NCBI GenBank assembly: GCA_021442155.1
Contig: CM038228.1
Coordinates: forward strand, 85,886,114 to 85,950,113
Reading direction: 5' to 3'
Source of the DNA: Cymbidium sinense
Lineage: Eukaryota; Streptophyta; Magnoliopsida; Asparagales; Orchidaceae
DNA length: 64,000 nt
Position 1 is the stretch's first letter. Each line of letters begins with the position of its first letter. The notes beneath the pieces were generated by a model. That model saw nothing but the letters and a program-made list of their open reading frames with translations, did no database searches and had not been told where the DNA came from. Positions 20,520 through 36,270 of this stretch are shown here, in pieces. The translations under genes were made by a program, and so were the position numbers.

Positions 20520-23500
20520 AGTCCTTAAACCACTCCCTAAGAGACTAGAGCATGAGTGGTATGAGTAATGACTTAATCTAAATGCAAATCTTTTCAAATT
20601 TTATTTGATTTTTGACACTTCATTTTGACAAAGACTTTAGGATTGTTATAAGCTTAAATGCATGATGAAGTAGAGTTGAAGGCCAAATCAAGACAGAAAG
20701 AGGGTGAAGTTACGTAGGGGTTGCTCTCACTCCGCTCACATGCATGAAAGGATGGAGACCCTCATTTTGCAAGAGTGATTCAATATGACATGTATGATGT
20801 GAGACATATAACATTCATCTAAGGGTTGCTAATTCTTTTAATTATCTTATTTAATGCCTAGGCTTTTATTGTGAGATTATGAGTTCATTTAATTTTAATT
20901 GTGAGTGATTAGTTGGGGTAGAAAATTTATTTTATCCTAAGAGCCTAATTGCATCCAGGCCACACATTAAGGCATCATTCATGTAAGAAACTAAGAAAAG
21001 GATGTCATTTCTAATGCGTAATTTTAAACATAACATCAATCAATTTTATAAAACTAATGCAAAAGAATAAGAGGTCGATGCGATCGAGTACTACCGTACA
21101 ACATGAAAAGAAAATATGGGTAGTCGGGCTCTACCCTTAAACAACCTAGATTATGAAAGAATAATTGTAATTTATAAATGAATGTTATGGGGGGTCTTCA
21201 AACCTTCAATCTTCATGTATTTTACTTCTCCATGTCTTCATTTGATTTGGATTTGCTAATTCAAAGGCATCACAAGGCTTCCCATAATAAAGCCTTCAAG
21301 CCACTATTCATCATAATCTCCTATAGTACTAATCTTAATTCTAATGTAAAATTACATTAAAATGAAAAGTAAATCTAACTACACCTACAAAATAAGCATT
21401 AGCTAAAAATGCATACAACACAAGATGTTATATTTATAATTTGGACTTAGCACATGGGTAACCTATCTAACTTAGATTATGCTTAGGGGCTTAAGCAACC
21501 TACAAAGAAAGCATTTATAATTATTTTTAAGTGGCCCCTTTAGCATAATCACCCATAGAAAATATGATTAGGCTAATCACGGCTTACCATCCAGTATACG
21601 AAGTATACACCCTAACATCCAGTCTAAAATATTACATCACACAACAAATCATGCACCACACATACATCATCCTAACATAGGACTTGAAGTGGTGACTTAG
21701 TTCAAAGGTGTGTGTTAAGGCTTGGAGTGGTATGTCTTACTAGGCATTAGAATTATGATTTTTTAAGTTTGGAAGGATTTAATTTAGCATAAAATGTTGG
21801 TTTCACTTCAATTTATTTAGTTGATTTGAGAATTTTAATTTTAATTTTGTTTTGTTTCATATAATTTATGCTTAGCATTTAAGTGTTATAAAGAGAAGAA
21901 AGAGGATTTCCCTCTTTCATTCCCACCTTGAGCCACTTTCTAAAGCATATTAATTTGATTTAGTTCCCTTTAATGAATGGCTTATTACACATTTTAAATT
22001 ATTCTAAGTTTAGTCTACTTTAAATAATCATATTCAATGTGAAAGACTTCTTAAGATTAATCTAATTGAAGTACTATCACATGATTTATGTTTAATCATT
22101 CCTTTCCATCACATATGGCATGCATATGATTTAATCCTAAGTGTATCATACATGCAACATATTTTAGCACACTTAAATGATGAATGTAGATGTGCATATT
22201 TGAAGTTTATATTTCTATTTGATTGAATTATTTAATCATGTTAATTTAGAGCTTTATCCAAATTCTTATATAAAAAGACATAAGAATGAGATTATACATG
22301 TCATTATTAAACCAGAGAAGTGAGGTGCTCAAATGACCTCCTTGGGCTAGCTAAAGCCTCGTATTCCCAGGATGTCCAAATTATATACCTATTTGCATTC
22401 AAACATGTGTAAATTTGTATGTAAGAACATAAGGAAAGAGACCCCAAATCATATGGCTAAATAATACAATCACTTGAACAATTATGGATGCATGCATTTT
22501 TAATATAAAAGAGAGATTATTATTCTTTAAGCATTACACACATGTATGAAAACATAAACAAAAATGTGTCATTGTTAAACTAGGAAAGTAAGGTAATCAA
22601 ATGACCTCCTTGGGGCTACTTAAAACCTCATATTCTCGGGATGTCAAACTATATACTTGTTTATTTAGATACATATGAATGTATAAATAACTAATAGAAT
22701 AAAAATCATACAAAACTTGTATTTTGTTTAATTAAATTATTTATGTATATGAATTAAAGATCTATTTAAATTTTAATGTTGAAATACATATAAGAATGAA
22801 ATCAAATGGAGTATGTCATTGTTAAACCAGAAAATGAGGTCAAATGACCTCTTTTAAATTTAAAAATATTCGGATGTTCTATATACTCATTACCATTCAA
22901 ACTTATGTAAATGAACATGTGAATAAAGGAAAGAGATTTTAATTCATACACTTTAAACTATAAGCACATACATCTTTTATGTATTTATAACAATCATTAC
23001 TACACATATCATCATTCATTTATAAGATTTTCAAAAATATATTTGGATTTAATGGTGATAATAGCCACACATATATTAAATTAAATCAACACATACAAGC
23101 TTTACATAAAGGAAATTTCATTTAATTTACTTAATTTTAAAAAAAAAATGGATGCATGATATCAGATGACTTACAACATTTAACATGATTAGAAATAAAT
23201 AAATAAACATAATATATGATTCCATTCAATTAAATTAATTCTTAAGAATAATCATATCAAATAAAATCATTTAAGATAAACCAAAGCTTCTTTAATGTCA
23301 TTTTTAATCTCATGTTTTGATTTGATTTAAGGATGTGAGAAGAGATTTGTTTATCCTAATCTATTCCCATGTTTGTTAATTAATTTGGTTAATAAATAAT
23401 GATTAAGTTGATTTTATGGATTAATTAAATTTTAATATGCATTAAATCCATTAATTAACTTGCTATGTTACTTTAATTTAATTAACCAAATAATTATGAG

Positions 23501-26500
23501 CCAACATGATATGAACATACATTAGAAATTAAATTACCAATGATCCTAACAAATAAAATGGACCTAATTCAATTGGCTCACAATTGATGATTAATTAAGT
23601 TAAGAAACTTAATTAAGTACTCTTCTAATTCCCTCATATATGTGAGTAAACTATAATTTCCTTAGGATTTCCTTAGGTTGCTGGACACCTAAGGGTCTAC
23701 CCAAGACTTCATCAATTGAGATTCCGTGTGATTATAATTTCAATTTGATTAATTGATTAATCCTTGATTAATTTAATTAATGAAATAAACTTAGAGAAAG
23801 AGATTAGGAAGGATGCCATAATCTCATCTCATGGGCTCATTCACTGTTAAGCAACAATTAACCACTAAATTAATTTATTTATTATTATTCATGGGAATAA
23901 TTAATTATTAAATAATTTAAAAGAGTAATTAGAGCTTAATTAGTTAATTTCTCTAATTAATTAAGCAATAAATCCCAATAAAATTATGGGAGGTAGAGGT
24001 CATCCCATTGAATTAACACATAAAGTTTGGGTTTAATAACTTAAGTAACTTAAGGAGTAATTAAGCTAATTAATTTTATAATTAAATCTTAATTAAGCCA
24101 TAAGTACTATTCCAAATTAATTAAGAATATTTTGATAACTTCTGTTGAAATGCCTTCAAAATAAATATTTATTTACATTTTTATAATTTTTCTATTGATT
24201 TGTTATAATTTTTCAAAGTTTTAACTAATTTAAATTTTTCATTAATTTTATAAAGTCTATTAATTTATTCTACTAAAATGGACTATTTGTGCTCCAAATT
24301 TCAATATCTCTCAATCCAGAAATCTTTTTGATTTGAAATTTTATGATAGTGTATTATAATTTCAATTTAATCTCTAAAAATTTCATATCAATCTGATGTA
24401 TATTTTTGGTATAATTAATATAATATAATTTTTTTAAAACCTAAATTAAGCTTAGAATACTCAGTAAAAATTAGGGATTTTGGTTTTGTTAGATTCCTCT
24501 CGAAAAGATGAATCCAACAAGCCTCTTACTTGCAATTTTTTGTTAAGTATTTTATTTTTCTAGGAATTTTGAAGTTTTAGGTGATTTTATTAATTTTTAA
24601 AAGCTAAAAATCCTGATTTTCCTACTTAACCCTAGTCACACTGACCGGGCGATACGATTGCGCGTGGCACTATGTGATTGGTTGGTCGATGTAACAAAAA
24701 GTGAATGCATGGTTCTGCGGATCATATCGAGGGTCGATTGTGGATGGATGGTTGATCAAATTGGGCAATTTGAGGGCCTAAATCGAGCAAAATTTGGCAC
24801 TAATTCACATAGTCCATTTCCTTGAATGGGAGATCAGATGACGGTGAGATTTTCTTCCTCCCAATGATGAAAGGGACTGTCAGAATAATGATCTTTGTAG
24901 GATTTTATGGGCATTTTTATGAAATTGAATAAAATTTTCTCCGACCGAGCTCAATTTCACATTGATTCTCATTGAAAAACTATTTTCACATTAAGATTGT
25001 TCAAATCAAAAGATCCAAGGGATACCTAAGAAAAATTCTTAGAATCGAGCAAACATCATCACAAATAAAAGAACTTATAGATGGCTAAAGGATTTAAAAA
25101 TTACCTCATCGGGAATGGTTTTCAGTAGTTGTGTTGGTCCAAGCACACTCTAGATGCGAGAAGAAGTCTTGGGATGAATCTATACCATTGCCTCCTCTTG
25201 GAATATTGTATCCACCAATGGTCACCGCCTCCTTGCCAGAATCTACTCAATTTTGGTGTCTTCTAGCCCAAGGAAGTGAGGAAAGGGGTTTTGTTGCTTG
25301 GAGGAGCTCTTAGAGTATATGCAATGGTAGAATAATTTATTGGAGGCCTCTTTCTCTTGTGCTTGGTGGTGGCCAAAATAACCACTAATGGTGATTTTTA
25401 GCTTCTAGTGTATGTTATATGGCTTGGGGTGGTTTGGAATAGTAGGGAATCATCTTAGGTGGCTTAGTTTTGTTGGCCATGGCTTGGGAGGTGGCTACCA
25501 AGAGGGATTAGTGGGTGTCTTATGGGTTTTGAATGCTCCAATGGGGAAAGTAAGGTAAATTCAACTCCCCATGAGTCATGGCCAACCCAACCACCCCTTG
25601 GGTTAGGTTGGGCAATGTCCTAGATACCTAGGTGGACTAATGGAAGAGTGTCAAGAAATGGAAATGACCACTCCTCTAAGTGATTTGTCTCATGTGATAC
25701 CCTTGACCCAAGGTAGAATGGTCATTTAGCATTAGATTTGATTTGGGCAGATTTTAAATGAGTCAAAAGTTAGTTGGCTCAAATTTCATGTCATTTGGAG
25801 TTCATTAGGTTAGGTTTGGCTCAATTTGACCATTTTGGTCAAATTAGGTCAAAACAGGTTAGGTTGACCAATTGGTCAAATTAAGTCAAACCAAGGGTTC
25901 GGTCAAGTTCATATGACCATTTAGGGTGTGTTGGTTTCATTGGTTTGGTTTAGATTTAATTTTGGTTCATTTGAATTCATTTAGGTCAAATGGGTCAAGT
26001 TGACCAATTTGACCCAATTGACCAAATTGACTTCGATCATGACTTGGCTTGGTATGGTTAATCATTTGGAATATGTTGTGAACTTTGCTTGAATTTAATT
26101 TGGATTTGATTGGGTTTTAGGTTGGTTTGACCCTTTAAGTCAAGTTGGGTTCAATAGGTCATTTGGGTCTAGTGAGTCAATTGGGCTCACTTGAGGTTTT
26201 GGTCAAGTTCAACAATCAATTTAGAATGAACTTGAGACATTGGTTGCAATCAATTTGAATTAGATTTTGATTTGACCCATTTTTATCATTTAGGTCAATT
26301 TGGGTCAACCTGGGTCAAGAGGGCCAATTGGATTTGGTTTGGCTCAATTGAAGATCAAGTCATATTCAATTATTAATTTTGGGTTGGTATGAATCATGGG
26401 TTTCAATATATTTGGCTTATGTTGCAATTTGGCTAGTTCAAGTTTATATGGATTAAAGGGTTGACATGGTTTGACCCAATTTATGATAATTGATCAACCG

Positions 26501-27432
26501 AGGATGATCAACAATCATGCCATGAAGTTTGGATTTGCTTAATTCACTTTGATTTGGTTAAAATTGGATTTTAGTTCAAATAGGTCAGATTGGTCACTTT
26601 GGGTCAAGTGAGCCAATTGGGCTTAGTTGGCCTGATTTTGGGTTCAGTTTGATTTAGTTGAGTTTATATATGGATTTGAGATTGATATAAAAATCCAATT
26701 GTAATTAGTTTGGGCTCAAATGAGTTTTGGTTCATTTGAAAATTTCAAGTCAAATGGGCTAAGTTGGGTTTGACTTGGGTTGATTTTAATTTAGCTTGAT
26801 AATTGTATATTTCATTCATATTTGGAATGGTGATTGATAAAATGATTGATTTGTGAAAAACCAATTAAATTTGGTTTGATTTAGATGGGATTTTGGCTAA
26901 GTTCATGAAATTGATTCACAAGACTTATGAAGAGTTTGATTTAATTTTATTTAGTTTGACTTAGTTTTTATCATTTTAATGTAGATTTGATTTATATTTA
27001 AGAAGATGATTGAAGATATAAATTGATTATAAAAAAAAATCAATTGATTTTGGATTGATTTAGATAGAATTTTGGCTAAGTTCATGAAGGTTCATTCCCA
27101 TGACTTTGGAAAGATTTCAAGTTTGATTTGATCTTGGGCTTCAATCATTTGGCTTGGGATTTGAATTTAGATTTGGATTTGGATTTGACATTGAGTTTGA
27201 TTATAGTTTGATAGGGTGAATCTAGATTGGATTTGGGTTTAGGCTATAGGGTGAATTTTCTAAGTTCTAAGGCATAGCCTAATCCTATGATTAACCCTTC
27301 TAAGTCTCTAAGTTTAGGATAAGTGTTCACATAATCACTAGAAGTGTCATATGACTAAGGAAGTCTTAGTATAGAAGACTCCTAAGTCTAAGATGAGAGA
27401 TTAAGAACTCACTCCAAAAAGTGAGGTCAACA
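20520..27432 (-). repeat. Second copy of the giant LTR (copy B), same orientation
   Basis: It abuts copy A exactly: A ends GGTCAACA at 20519 and B begins AGTCCTTAAACC at 20520, a position internal to A (about 13194). B therefore lacks the terminal 870-bp unit but keeps the opposite terminus GAGGTCAACA at 27432. Shared landmarks with A include AGAGACTAGAGCATGAG (20551), the three 240-bp units, the block GAGGTAGAGGTCATCCCATT (23992) and the GGTCAA-rich segment (25740-26650). No protein gene was found; the short frames at 21178-21360 and 25131-25313 have no family resemblance. Confidence 0.75.
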
Positions 27433-30400
27433 TTCATCCACTATAAATCATTTGAAACCATTGATTCACACCAACCTATGATCAATAATTGAACATGACT
27501 TGACCACCAATTGAGCCAAACTCAACCTAATTGGCCATTTGACCTAAGTTGACCGAATTTGACCTCAAAGATCAAAATGGGTTAAATCATGATCTAACCC
27601 AAATTTATTGCAACCAATGGCTCAATTTCATTCTAAAATTATTGTTGAACTTGACCAAAGCCATAATTGAAGCCAATTTGGTCAATTAAACCCAATTGAC
27701 CCATTTAGCCCAAATTGACCTAAAGGATCAAATTGGCCTAAATCCAAATCAAAGTCTACAATCATTTTCAATTAACCAATTGAACATGAATCCACACCTT
27801 ACCAATTTGACTATTTTGGTCAAATTGGTCAACTTAACCCATTTGACCCATTTGATTCCAAATGAATCAAAATCAAACCTAAGCCAAATTGATTCAAACC
27901 AATTGAACCAAGACACTTCAAATCATCATTTGAACTTGTCCTAAGTTTTGGTTTGACACAATTTGACCAACTGGTCAACCTAACCCAACTTAGCCCAATT
28001 TGACATATAAGGGTCGAATTGAGCCAAACCCCTTAGAACCAAGTCATAACCCATTGGAACTTGATCCAACCCAACCCAAACCCATGTTAGGGCAGCCCAA
28101 AACTTGTCCAACCTAAATTGGGCTTAATCCAAAATAAATCCCCCTTGGATTCTCCTCCCTACATGGGATTTTTCCAAAATTGGCAAAGTCCACTCCTCCC
28201 TTTCCATGTGGCAGCCCTCACACACCCCAAATGGGGTCTGACCCAGCAACCTAACCCAGCCCATGTGAGCTAGGCCTATCTTGGACCAAAGGGAGGTGAG
28301 TTAACTCACCTCCCTCACAAGCCAAAACCCATGGACCCAAAGGAGAAATCAGCTACCTTTAGCCACCCACCAAAGCTTCCACTAACCCAATCGAGCCACA
28401 TGGAGGTGACACCGACCCCTTCGGCGCCCTGACGGCGGCTAATCGGCCAAAATTTGTGAGCTTGATCTATCCATTTGATCCAAGGGAGGGGGATATACCC
28501 CCTCATTTTGATTTGAAATCAACACCAAGACTCTAGGAATCCCCTTAGAGCTCAATTTGAAATGCTCAGAGCCTCCACATAGCACTTCAAGCTTCCCTAA
28601 GCTTGAATTTCTTCAAGCGAAAATAAGACAGCCCCTTCTTCAATCCAACTCTCACATTTCTTCACCAAATCCAAATTAACTTTACACACACACTCCCCAC
28701 ACCTCATTGTGCAAGAACGAATCATTTTTCAAGCTTACCGACCACCGGAGGTAGGAGTTTGATCAAAACTGAGCTCCAAAGCTACAAATCTTGGCCTATC
28801 GAGTGGACGAGAGAAAATTAGCTTACGTGCTACTCAACAGGGTTTCATCTCCACTAGATGAAGCTTCATCAATCGAATTCTTTGTCGGTCTTGAGCTCTT
28901 GCAAGGCAATTCCATTAAATCTAATATTTGGCAAATTTCATTGGAGCTTTGTGAAGAGAAGTTGAATGCCATGTGATCTTAGCTATTAGATCTCTTTGAA
29001 TCCTTTGCATGAAGGTGTAGGCTTCTTTTTGAGGCCATATGTGCTCGAGTGAGCTCGAAAGCGAGGAATGGCGGATAGCCTCCATCCTTCATCGTTGATG
29101 ACAAATCACACACCGCCTGTTCTGCATGATCAGAATGGACGGTAATGATTAGATTTTCTAGATTGATATGATTAAGTCCTTAAAGAATAGTGGGATCAAT
29201 TTGCATCGTCCGATCCAAGATCAAACGGTAGAGATGACAGTGCATCCGCCACTAGCCACGTCAGCGCTGAGTCAGATGTGCTTAAGTGACCAATCCCACG
29301 ATGCCATATGGAAAGCATGCAACGTCAGCAGTTCGCATGGCACCAACGAGATTAGGTTTAATTAGGGCTAATTAATTAATTTTTGTGGCTGAAACATTCA
29401 TAATTCATATCAAATCATAGTAAAATTCAAAAAATATATATAAATACTCATTTTAAAGGTATTATGGAGGAGAATCATTTAAAATTAATTCCAAGTAATT
29501 TTTAATAGTTATAAAGTCTTAATTTTGGTTTAATTAAAAATTTAGTTATAATTACTCGGATAATTAATCCCAAACTTTATGGGTTAGTTTAATGGGATGA
29601 CCTCTACCTCCCATAATTTTCTTGGGATTTATTGCTTAATTAATTGAGGTAATTAACTATTTAAGCTCTAATCACCCTATTAATTAATCTAATTAATTAA
29701 TTAACCTCTCAAACAATAAAGAAATAATTAATTAAGCTTGATGATCACTATTGAACAGTGATTGGGCAAGGGGAATGTGATTATGACATCTCTCCTAATC
29801 TTTTTTCTAAGTCCATTTTATTTAAAGGAGAAATTAATTAAAGGTTTAATTAATTAATTAATGATTTAACTATTCAAATAATAATCATATTAGAACCTAA
29901 TTAATTACATCATGGGTAGACCTTTATGTGTTTAATAACATAAAGGGGTTTAAGGAAATTATGGCTAATTCACATGTGTGAGAAAACCATAAGAGTACTT
30001 AATTAAGTTCTTTAATTTAATTAACCATCAATTGTGAGCCAATTGCATTAGACCCGTTCATTTCATAGGATCATTGCAAATTTATTTTCCATTCATATGA
30101 ATACCATGTTGGCTCATAATTATTTGGTTAATTATGTTAAGGTAACATAGGTAACAGTAATTAATTGATTTGATTAAGGGTCTAACTTAATGAATTCATA
30201 AAATTCACTTAAGTACCTCTTCTTAAACCAAATCATATTACCAATGTGGGAGTAGGATTAGATAACAAATGTGTTCTCCTCCTCTTTAACATCAAATCAA
30301 AATCCAAAATTAAATTAATAAAGAAGCTTTAGTTTACCTTTAATGATTTTATTTAGTACGTTTGTCCTTAAGAATTAATTGGATTGAATGAATCACATGC

Positions 30401-33400
30401 TTGTATTTGATTATTCCTCTCTAATCATGCTAAATATTATATGTCATTTGATTTCATGGATCCATTTCTTTTCAAAAATCAATTGAATTAAATGAGATTT
30501 CCTTTATGTAAGCTTGCATGTGTTGACTTAACTTAATATATGTGTGGCTATTATCACTATTAAATCCAAATATATTTTTAAAAGTTTACAAATGAATAAT
30601 AACATGTGTAATGATGATAGTTATAAATACATAAGAGATGCATATGTTTACAATTTAAATGTTTGAAATGAAGTCTCTCTCCTTCATTTATATGTTAGTT
30701 TATATAAGCTTGAATGGTAGTGGATATATAATCTAGATATTCTAGGAATATGAGGCTTTAAGTAGCCCCAAAGGAGGTCATTTGATTACCTCAGTTCCCT
30801 GGTTAACAAAGGCACGTATTAATTTGATTTCATTCTTATGTATTTTAACATTAGAATTTAGATAGAGCTTTAAATCATATACATAAATGATCCAATTAAA
30901 TAAAATACAATCTTTGCATTATTCTCATCCTCCTAATCATGAATACATGCATAGGTATTTAAGAAAAAATGGAATATCAAGAATACGATGCTTTAAGTAG
31001 CCCCAAGGAGGTCATTTGATTACATCACTTTCCTGGTTAACAAAGGCACATACTTGTTTGTGTCTTTTATACATGCATGTGTATATTTGATTAGGGAATG
31101 ATAATCCTCTTTTCTACTGAAAATATATGCATTCATAATTATTTAAACGATTGAATTATTTCATCATGTGATTTGGAACTTCTTTCTTATATTCATATAT
31201 GCAAATTTTCATAAGTTTGAATGAAAAAAAAGTATATAGTCTAGACATCCCGAGAATACGAGGCTTTAAGTAGCCCTAATGAGGTCATTTGATTACTTCA
31301 CTTCCCTAGTTAACAACAACATGTGTCTAGTTAATTCCACTTTTATGTATTTTTGTATAAGAATTTAGATAGAGCTTTAAATTTATATATGCTAAAATAA
31401 TTCAATCAAATGAAAAGATAAACTCAAAATATACATACACTCATCATTTAAGTGTGCTAAAACATGTTTCATATATAGATACATTTAGGATTAAATCATA
31501 TGCGTGATATTTGTGATGGAAAGGAATGATTTAATATATGTCATGCTTTAGTAATTCAATTAGATTAATCTTAAGAAGCCTTTCATATTAAATAAGGTTA
31601 TTTAAAGTGAACCTAAACTTAGGATTAATTTAAAATGTCTAATAAGTCATTCATTAAAGAGAACTAAATCAAATTAATATACTTTTGAAAATGGCTAAAG
31701 GTGAGGATGAAAGAGGGCAATCCTCTTCCCTCTCTTTATAACATTTAGTTGTTAAGTGTATATCATATGAAATAAAATAAAAGATAAATTAAAATTCTCA
31801 AATCAATTAAATAATTTCAAGCGAATTCGATCCTTTATGTTAAACTGAATCTTTCCAAACTTAGAAAAATATAACATTAATGCTTAGTTAAGATACACCA
31901 AACAAGCCTTAACACACACATTAGAATTAAGTCATCACTTCTAGTTCTATGTTAGAACGGTGCATGATGTGATGTATATTTTATTTTGTAATGTATTGAT
32001 TTAGATTGGATGTTAGGGTGTATGTTCCTTATACTGGATGTTAGGCTATTTTTGGCCTAATCATATTTTCTTTAGAGAATTATGTTTAAGAGGATGCTTA
32101 AAAATAAATACAAATGCTCTCTTTCCAGGTTGCTTAAACCCCCTAAGCATAATCCAAGTTCGGATAGATTGGCTTGGTTACCCATGTGCATGGTGCTAAG
32201 TCCAAACTATACATATAACTACTTGGGATTGTATGTATGTTTAGTTAACCTTTGTTTTGCAGGTGTAGTTCGATTTACCTTTTCTATATAAATGTAATTT
32301 TTGCAATAGGAATTAGGATTAGTGCTATGGGGGATCAGGATGAGTAGTGGCCATAAAGCTGTCTTGGGGTGCTCTGTTATGCCTTTGAAGTAAGCACATC
32401 CAAATCAAAGAAGGAATAATCAAATCAAGGAAATGGAAGAATGAAGAATGAAGACCCCCATAGCATTTAATAAAAATATAATTATTTTTTTATATTCTGG
32501 GTTGTACAAGGGTAGAGCCCAGCTACCCATATTTTCTTTTTTCAAGTTGTACGACGGCACTCGACCGCATCGGTCTCTTATTCTTTCATGTTAGTTTATG
32601 AAAAAATTGATTGATGTTATGTTTAAATTGTGCATTAAGATGACATGCTTTTTATAGTTTCTTATGATTGATGATTTAATGTGTGTGATGCAGATCTTAG
32701 ATAATTAATTTTTATTTGATCTCCTCATCTAAATTTTAAAATAACTCATAACTTCACCATAAATCTGGCGTTAAATAAAATAATTAAAATATTTAGTAAC
32801 CCCTTAGCTGTATTGTTGTATATTTCACATCATGCATGCATATTCTCTCTCTCTTTCTCTCTCTCTTGAATATCAAGGATCTCCATCCTTGCATAATACA
32901 GGGAATGCTTGACTTGTGAGGGCATCCTTTATGGTAAAAACCTTCTTCTAGCTAATTTGGCCAATAATCTACTTCATCATGCATTTAGGCATATAAAAAT
33001 TCCAACACCTTTGTCTAAATGATGTGTCAAAATAAAATAAAATTTGAAAAAATTTGCATTAAATATTAAGTCATATGCTCATATCACTCATGCTCTAGTC
33101 TCCTAAAGAGTGGGTTTAGGACTTTGGTCTCTTTCTGATTAAATAATTACCCTAGACATCTTGCAATTCATAAGACCAGACTACATGGTTTTAAAATCAT
33201 AGGAGGAGTTAGCTAGCGGCCACTCCAGGCGGTTATAAGTCAAAGGATGGGCTACTAAAGCTCCATAGATTTTCTTTAGCTAAGCATAAATTCTCTTTCT
33301 TAGGCATTTCCATAACTTTGTGTTGGTGGATTATAAGCCCTAACAATCTAATAAAATTCAACTCTAACAAATAAATCTCTTCACTTTCAAATATATAAAA

Positions 33401-33893
33401 CTAATTATATGATAGATTGGAGCAATCACTAGGCTTCAAGTATCATGAGCATTCCCTACTTCTTCCCTTTGGATCCCAAAAATGTCTTATATTTGAACTT
33501 TCCCATTGATTTTCCAAACATAACCAATCCTTTGATAATCTAACCTTGAAATCTTTGGAGATGATAATTGTCTACTTTAATTGAGAGTATTCTTAGAGAA
33601 TTTCATTTCCTAAGATGTAATTAACTATGGAGGCTTTCCTCCATAGGGAACTTTAGAACCCGGTTTAATATAAACCTTGCTTTATTCATCCATGTAAAGT
33701 AGGAGAAAAATCTCTGGTATATTTGAAGACCCATCATGCTTTAGGAGTCCTTATTAGGTGATTAGGTCCATTGAAGGGTGATATCTCTATCTTTTGAGAT
33801 AGTACCTTATACCTCAATATCGTACCTGATCGCTTCAATAAGTACCCCTATAATCTACTTGGTGTCCCCCCATACATCCATAAATAAACACCA
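27433..33893 (+). repeat. Third, inverted and truncated copy of the giant LTR (copy C)
   Basis: The reverse complement aligns with copies A and B from the TGGTGTTTAT terminus (33893) down to a point equivalent to about 26420 in copy B, so the last 1 kb is missing. Landmarks on the plus strand are GGGATGACCTCTACCTCCC (29592-29610), AGTAGCCCCAAGGAGGTCA (30994-31012) and CACTCATGCTCTAGTCTCC (33087-33105). It ends AAACACCA|TAAGA, so the base after 33893 is outside the repeat. This independent end supports the LTR boundary used for copy A. The frames at 27696-27944 and 28315-28506 are not convincing genes. Confidence 0.75.
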
Positions 33894-34707
33894 TAAGATA
33901 ACCCTTTCTAATTTATATTAACAAAATATTTTAATGGGTGTCAAGATAAGGTCTATTATACCTTCTATATGCCTCATGCCCCATCATTCTTTCCTCCATA
34001 TCTTCTCCTAACATAAATATTTACCATGTAGAAGGAGAAAGGTTTATTAATGTAACTCTTATTATAGTGGTGACAGAGTAGTTTAGAAGCTTAAATTAAG
34101 AGGAGTTATTAAAAAGATTAGGATTAATCTCTTACATTACAAAAAAAAAACTATATGTCAGTATTATATTTTGTCTTCCTTTAACTTCTTTAATATTTCT
34201 TCAATATGATTTTAATGGAATTCTCTTTAGGCTCTACACAAAGTATCCTTCTAACATTTACATCTAGATAAACACATTAGATATTAATGTCAAGGAGTCA
34301 AGCATCTATGAGTTATGTAATGTTTAAGAGTGTGAAGATACTCTAAGCAATATAGATCATCAAGAAAATATGAGTGAGAAGAAGAATAAAAATAACAAGC
34401 TTGAGAGAGAATGCTTATTTTCTTTTTATTCTATTTTATTTAGATGATTAGAGCTAAACATGTAGCTCTTGAAGCTTCAACTTAGGATTCATGTTTATAG
34501 TTTTCACTTTGATTGCAAAGTTCATATTTGGATAATAATATATTTTAAAATAAAGACCTTTGTATAAGACAATATAAGGTTTTATAGGGATTTCATAGTA
34601 TCATCACATCATAATTCTCATACATATAAGATCTATAAATTCTTTTCTCTTCATAAAATCGTTTCTTATTCCACTCCTCTATTGCCACATAAATGGCCAA
34701 ACACTAA
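33894..34707. other. Intergenic AT-rich DNA
   Basis: This is unique-looking sequence outside the giant LTR copies. I saw no domain, RNA gene or clear repeat in it. Confidence 0.5.
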
Positions 34708-35225
34708 GAAGCATATAGAGGTATAAGTGAGCTAAGCTAACTTATGAGTCGGCTCAAACTTGACTCTCTGATAAGCTTGTAATGCAAGTCATGCTTATTG
34801 ACTCATGAGCTTGAGCTCATTTAAAATGCTTATTGATTCATGAGCTCAAGCTCATAAGTTAAATGATCTCGAGCTCAAGCTCGTACGTTAAACAAGCATG
34901 AGCTCGAGCTCATCGATTGATGTCATTGGACCAGTCATTAGTCATGAAGCCTTCTTCAATGAGCTCCCATGACAACTTCTTCTTCAATCCTCTATCATAT
35001 CTATCTTCTTCAATGAGCTCCTATGGCTAACTTTTTTCTTTATCTCAAGCTCACAAGCCAATTTGTGAGCCCCCCATTATTTCTATGATCCAAGTTCAAG
35101 CTAATCTTTTAAGCTTGACTTGAGCTTGAGCTCAAGCTTAATTTTGAGCTCATGATTTTATAGGCAAGCTGAGCTTGAATTAGGTATGACTCAAGCTTTA
35201 CTCAACTTGTTCATACTGCTAAAAG
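34708..35225. mobile_element. Non-autonomous DNA element rich in GAGCTC/AAGCTC motifs (copy 1)
   Basis: About 15-20 copies of GAGCTC, AGCTCAAGC, GAGCTTGAGC and close variants are packed in about 500 bp in both orientations. The ends form a loose terminal inverted repeat: GGTATAAGTGAGCTAAGCT near 34715 against the reverse of ACTCAACTTGTTCATACTGC near 35200. Dense subterminal repeats of this kind are typical of hAT-like non-autonomous elements. The family assignment is inference because no target duplication was clear. Confidence 0.5.
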
Positions 35226-36000
<775 letters not shown>

Positions 36001-36270
36001 ACTCATTTTTTATAATACTAACAACCCTCCTAAGTCAAAGTTCCTTAATAGATCAAAATGATAAATATTCTCATTTAAATAAATAAAATCTTTTTTAATA
36101 TGGATGTGATTAACCTAAAATAGTGGTGCAAGTGAGATAGGTTAAGGCAAATCTAACTCGAGTTTGACTCAAGTAATTATTCCTAAGCTCTAGATGGTGG
36201 TCATACTCCATCACAATGAATAGCTTGTTGAGATCCATGATACAAATGTGCAACTCTATACTCATAGGAT

